Shown here piece after piece: positions 6,282 through 9,391 of a DNA stretch of 9,391 nucleotides. A program made the position numbers and the translations under genes. Origin of the DNA: CAZTWC01 sp964617105 [NCBI: uncultured Myxococcia bacterium] (GTDB lineage: Bacteria > CAZTWC01); the NCBI GenBank assembly GCA_964617105.1, contig CAZTWC010000135.1, positions 1 to 9,391 of the forward strand. Reading direction: 5' to 3'. How positions within the stretch are numbered: position 1 is the first letter of the stretch; every line of letters begins with the position of its first letter. The notes under the pieces were generated by a model. That model had not been told where the DNA came from and made no database searches. It worked only from the letters and a program-made list of their open reading frames with translations.

Positions 6282-6404
6282 TCACCCTTCCTTTACCCAA
6301 ACCCTCTTGCCATCAGCCACAATACCGAGTTTCAATATATCGGCGGCCCACCAGTCCAATAACTCCTGGGCATACTGTTTTTCTTCGATTTGCTCAAGGA
6401 CCAT
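6282..6404 (-). pseudogene. C-terminal remnant of a PD-(D/E)XK nuclease-type protein
   Basis: The minus strand has 40 codons from an ATG at 6404 to a TGA at 6284-6282. The text reads MVLEQIEEKQYAQELLDWWA and then ADILKLGIVADGKRVWVKEG. The pattern of an EKQYAQEL helix, then a strand ILKLGIVADGKRVWV, is what I associate with the C-terminal end of PD-(D/E)XK nuclease domains attached to AAA-type ATPases (DUF1703-like). The catalytic core is missing, and an in-frame stop lies 9 bases before the ATG, so this is most likely a decayed remnant rather than a functional gene. It lies 17 bases beyond the aldo/keto reductase stop on the same strand and could be co-transcribed with it. The family assignment is from memory of the pattern and is tentative. 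Confidence 0.5.
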
Positions 6405-6421
6405 TTGGCAGCCTTAATTAT

Positions 6422-7228
6422 TTAAAAGAAAAATTTATTTTCATGAACATGTTGGCCGATTTTTCGAATTCTGGTCATCTCTTCGTCTGATAATGGTTCT
6501 TTATCCAAAATGTTCAACGTCTCTTTCAACTGTGATAAATTTTTGGGGCCAGTAATGCATAAATCAACATCAGGATTGGAGAGGACGAACCGATAACATT
6601 CCGGGGCAGTCAAGGGTTTCTCTCCTTGCGGCATTTTCCGTTTGCTTAATAATTTACCCCAACAGGTTGCGGTGTAAGTGGTTATCCCCGGCCTGTTTTT
6701 GTCGAGCAAAAGTGGAAAAATATCCTTTTCCGCCCCTGGATGGGCGGTGTTATACCTGATCATAAATATATCAAAGGGACAATTCTCCTGCTGCGCCAAC
6801 TCTCCGAATAATTTACGATTGTGTCCTGATAAAGCGATGTGTCTAACCTTGCCCTCTTCCTTCAGGCGATAAGCCATTTCAAGAACTCTGTTGCTGGGGA
6901 CTCGATTATGCCATCCCAGGATAAGAACATCTGTATAATCGATTCCCAGAGAGAAAAGTCCTTTTTCAACCCTGCGCCTCAAGAACCAACCTATGTGGTC
7001 ATAAGACTGGATAGCAATGATGATATTCTCCCGTTCGGTTGAAACCAGATTGCGAATGGCATCTCCCATTCCCTTGCGGCGTATCGATCCCCAATAGAAA
7101 TAATTGATGCCGTATTCCCTGTGGGCCATCTCCACTGCCTTGGCTGGGACACCAAACGAAGATGCAATACCAAGACGGCTCACCTGCAGGCCAGATTTGC
7201 CAAGAGTTACATGTTGGCGAAAACTCAT
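6422..7228 (-). CDS. Aldo/keto reductase family protein with degenerate catalytic tetrad
   Basis: This 268-residue protein has the aldo/keto reductase barrel pattern: an N-terminal LGKSGLQVSRLGI, GINYFYWGS (40-48), IDYTDVLILGW (96-106), RLKEEGKVRHIALSGHN (121-137), and a C-terminal ITGPKNLSQLKETL (225-238) matching the usual NADP phosphate-binding segment. By eye the canonical Asp, Tyr, Lys and His are replaced by Tyr45 (GINYFY for GINFFD), Arg50, Gln74 (IAIQS for IATK-like) and Gly105 (ILGW for QIHW); a His occurs two residues later at 107. Cofactor binding may persist while classical carbonyl reduction is doubtful. At about 270 residues it is shorter than many family members. I chose ATG 7228 because GGGAGGT lies about 8 bases upstream; the TTG at 7234 is too close to that site. 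It converges on tRNA-Glu and is divergent from the large lipoprotein gene. Confidence 0.85.
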   Translation of the reverse strand: MSFRQHVTLGKSGLQVSRLGIASSFGVPAKAVEMAHREYGINYFYWGSIRRKGMGDAIRNLVSTERENIIIAIQSYDHIGWFLRRRVEKGLFSLGIDYTDVLILGWHNRVPSNRVLEMAYRLKEEGKVRHIALSGHNRKLFGELAQQENCPFDIFMIRYNTAHPGAEKDIFPLLLDKNRPGITTYTATCWGKLLSKRKMPQGEKPLTAPECYRFVLSNPDVDLCITGPKNLSQLKETLNILDKEPLSDEEMTRIRKIGQHVHENKFFF

Positions 7229-7649
7229 TGTCAATACCTCCCAATGTTAAACACTCCACCACTCTCCAGATCCCCAATTATCAACGACCCAAACTGTAAC
7301 TACTTTCGCAAATAAAATTACAAATAACAAATGGAAAATTCATATCAACAATAGATATTTCCGGATTTAGACAAAAGAATTGGCCACTAAACACAAAACA
7401 GGCTATTATTAGGCTATTAAACCTACAGTATCATCTCAATTATATCTGGTGTGGGATAAGTCAATCGAAGGGTCCTGGTTATATGTCTTGTTTTTTTAAA
7501 ACTTGTCAGAAATTCCAAATAATGGCAAAATACATTTATAAAGGTATTTGTTTGCATATATTTTTAAACACCTTCTAAACATTTGGGGCAGGAGTTTATC
7601 AAAATATTTTGTCTGATAGTAAAAGTGAATTAATAAAGGAGATAAACTT
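7229..7649. other. AT-rich divergent intergenic region
   Basis: This spacer of about 420 bases separates the aldo/keto reductase (minus) from the large lipoprotein (plus) and must hold both promoters. It is strongly AT-rich. I see no convincing open frame or RNA gene. One structure stands out: AGGCTATTA occurs twice (7400-7408, 7411-7419) with an 11-base period, about one helical turn, which could be an operator. A possible but weak promoter for the lipoprotein is TTTGCA with a 17-base spacer to TCTAAA, near 7551-7579. A good ribosome-binding site (AAGGAG) precedes the lipoprotein start by 8 bases. Confidence 0.5.
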
Positions 7650-9391
7650 ATGAAACATTTAATATCTATTTTTTTGGTTCCTCTTATAGCCTTGTTTTTG
7701 ATTTTTAATGGATGTTCCGGCTCTGATGGCGGTGATAAAAGTGATACAGCCAATACCGGCGATATTGGCAAAGGGAGTGGTGATGGTTCAAACCTAGATT
7801 CAAATCTGACCAAAATAACGGGTAAAATAGCCAATAGTTCATTTCACAATAAAATTAAGGTTATCGCCATAAACAATGGAGGAGATGTTTATAAGGTGAA
7901 TGATACGGATGGCGCTTTTGCCATCTCTGTAGTAGTAGGGCACTTCTATAAAATTAGTTTTCTTAATACCGAAACATCTACTTTTCTGGGAAATCTGGTT
8001 TCAGAAGATTCAAGAGGAATAAATAGTGAGGTCTTTTTTATCCCTTCACCAGACATGGGTTCAAAATCTCATTTACCTAATCCCATGGGCATTATACAAA
8101 TGCCGTTAGAGACTGAAGATGGAGAAACCACAGATGAAGCGGAGACAAAATCTGAACAGAATAGTGAGGCCAGTAATGATGAAAGTGGCAATGAAAGCGA
8201 AATAGACCTGGGTAACGTAGATACTTCGGAAGATGGCTCAACTCCTCCATCGTCGGAAAAAACCGTGGCTGAACAAGTTGATTCCGATGGTGATGGAATC
8301 AATGATCTGTATGACGAAGATGCAGACAATAATGGTATAGAAGATAACAATCAGAAATCTTTACAGCATGAAGTTACCGATAAAAAGGGTAATAAGAAAA
8401 AAGTTAGTAGTGATGATGCTGAAACAAAAACTGATGCCATTGAGGAGGAAGAGGTTAAAGAGGAAGTGGGAGATAAAGATGAAACTCTTAAACTCTACAT
8501 CAAAAAAATCGCCATTGATGAGATAGAAATTAAACTAAATAAGGATATAGAGGATCTTGCTGCTGATGTAACCATGAAAGATGCTCAAGGTGAAAATGTA
8601 GATATTGAGATTAAAATCGAGGATGATGAGATTACAATTATTGCCAAGAATGAATCCCTGGAGTTTGCCGTTGGAAAATACGTTATTACCATTGAAATTG
8701 ATAATAAATCTTTTAAATTGGAAGGCGAAGTAATAAGCGAAGAGGATAAAAAGGCGAAAAAGGCGAAGAAAAAAGCCCTTAGTGAGGGAAAAAGTAAGAA
8801 AGATGCAGAGAAAGCGGCCCAAAAAGCAAAAGAGGAAGAGAGTAAACTTCAACGGATACTAAATATTAAACCTAATTTTTTCGAAAACCTACATTTTGAA
8901 AAAGTAAGAGAAAGTAATGAAAAACACCTTTGGAGAGTGATGTACAAAAAGGAAATTGATAAAAACAATCCCCCTGAGAAGCCGGTCAAAATCATAAATG
9001 GAGAAAAATCCTATGAACTTAAAACCGAAGTGGATAAGAAAAAAATCAACTTTTGGTTTTCCGAAACAAGTTTGAATGATTTGGAAAAAGATGTAACGGA
9101 TGCAGGAAGTGATGGACTGCTCTTACAAATGATAGTTACCAGTTTAAATGAGAAAAAAGAGGTAACCGGAGAACTATCTATTTATGTTAAAGAGGCTTTG
9201 GAGAAAAAAGATAAGGCTTTAAAAGAGGACGCCAAAGAACAGAGACAACAGAAAAAAATTGAAAAAGAGAATAAAGATAAGACTGATGGCGGCGCTGAAG
9301 ATGATGGCGATAAAAACGACAAAGACGGTAAAGATAAGGCTGATGGCGGAGCTGAAGATGATGGCGATAAAAAAGACAAAGACGGTAAAGA
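7650..9391 (+). CDS. Large charged repeat-containing lipoprotein (partial, runs off right edge)
   Basis: The frame is open from ATG 7650 to the window end: 580 codons with no stop, so the C-terminus is missing. AAGGAG lies 8 bases upstream. The N-terminus is a lipoprotein-like signal peptide ending FLIFNGC (Cys22), although Asn and Phe in the lipobox are unusual. A predicted beta-rich segment (about 54-130; TKITGKIANSSFHNKIKVIA) resembles carboxypeptidase-regulatory-like folds. An acidic linker leads to DSDGDGINDLYDEDADNNG (211-229), a thrombospondin type-3/calcium-binding pattern. A second beta-type segment spans about 280-363, then a Lys/Ala/Glu-rich helical stretch (364-400), a third segment (about 405-510), and another charged helix leading into 19-residue tandem repeats. 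It is probably a cell-surface or periplasmic structural or adhesive protein. I do not recognise the family. It is more AT-rich than the central operon. Confidence 0.85.
   Translation, partial: MKHLISIFLVPLIALFLIFNGCSGSDGGDKSDTANTGDIGKGSGDGSNLDSNLTKITGKIANSSFHNKIKVIAINNGGDVYKVNDTDGAFAISVVVGHFYKISFLNTETSTFLGNLVSEDSRGINSEVFFIPSPDMGSKSHLPNPMGIIQMPLETEDGETTDEAETKSEQNSEASNDESGNESEIDLGNVDTSEDGSTPPSSEKTVAEQVDSDGDGINDLYDEDADNNGIEDNNQKSLQHEVTDKKGNKKKVSSDDAETKTDAIEEEEVKEEVGDKDETLKLYIKKIAIDEIEIKLNKDIEDLAADVTMKDAQGENVDIEIKIEDDEITIIAKNESLEFAVGKYVITIEIDNKSFKLEGEVISEEDKKAKKAKKKALSEGKSKKDAEKAAQKAKEEESKLQRILNIKPNFFENLHFEKVRESNEKHLWRVMYKKEIDKNNPPEKPVKIINGEKSYELKTEVDKKKINFWFSETSLNDLEKDVTDAGSDGLLLQMIVTSLNEKKEVTGELSIYVKEALEKKDKALKEDAKEQRQQKKIEKENKDKTDGGAEDDGDKNDKDGKDKADGGAEDDGDKKDKDGK
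9273..9391 (+). repeat. 57-bp tandem repeat in the lipoprotein gene
   Basis: Two full units (9273-9329 and 9330-9386) and the first 5 bases of a third are visible. Each encodes 19 residues, KDKTDGGAEDDGDKNDKDG, with Thr to Ala and Asn to Lys changes in the second copy. The period is a multiple of three, so copy-number changes keep the frame. The array continues beyond the window. Confidence 0.92.

Noticed and set aside
6256-6363. Plus-strand mini-frame starting inside the tRNA-Glu terminator with GGAG before an ATG
   Set aside because: The GGAG and ATG are parts of the terminator stem-loop, and the short product has no protein-like pattern; the opposite strand reads better.
8069-9379. Minus-strand Ser/Pro/Leu-rich open frames opposite the large lipoprotein
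   Set aside because: They are low-complexity shadows of Asp/Glu/Lys-rich coding on the plus strand, with no start signals.

Overview
The window looks like chromosomal DNA from a Gram-negative, deltaproteobacteria-like organism (Desulfobacterota or Myxococcota grade). The support is indirect: lipoprotein signal peptides, a cysteine-rich Asp/Asn motif (CDGIDNDCNGQVDEG) joined to RCC1-type repeats, a thrombospondin-3-like acidic lipoprotein, a rubrerythrin typical of anaerobes or microaerophiles, and an acyl-CoA dehydrogenase. No mobile element, CRISPR array or phage gene was found.

Left part (1-2540, all on the minus strand). In transcription order: a tRNA-Phe(GAA) gene with a promoter and a probable terminator; a rubrerythrin; a near-palindromic repeat directly after the rubrerythrin stop codon; a sirtuin of the CobB/SIRT5 type; a frameshifted RCC1-repeat lipoprotein; and the first 31 codons of a membrane protein that runs off the left edge. 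A second copy of the repeat lies inside the coding sequence of the RCC1 lipoprotein, just before the frame break.

Centre (2600-6272, plus strand). A likely operon holds an acyl-CoA dehydrogenase, an ElbB/ES1-like DJ-1/PfpI-superfamily protein and the potassium-uptake regulator TrkA, behind a good sigma-70-type promoter. It is followed by a tRNA-Glu(TTC) gene with its own strong promoter and a strong hairpin terminator. That terminator also works in the opposite direction for the convergent genes to its right.

Right part (6273-9391). On the minus strand are an aldo/keto reductase that appears to lack all four canonical catalytic residues and, after it, a 40-codon remnant resembling the C-terminus of a PD-(D/E)XK nuclease-type protein. 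A roughly 420-base AT-rich divergent spacer separates these from a large, highly charged lipoprotein on the plus strand. It is open for 580 codons to the right edge and ends in the window in 19-residue tandem repeats.

Most of the window is ordinary housekeeping and metabolism. The points most worth a second look are the reductase without a catalytic tetrad, the palindromic repeat that is partly translated in a broken gene, the repeat-bearing lipoprotein, and the shifted catalytic base of the acyl-CoA dehydrogenase. I see no convincing evidence of a wholly new multi-gene system.
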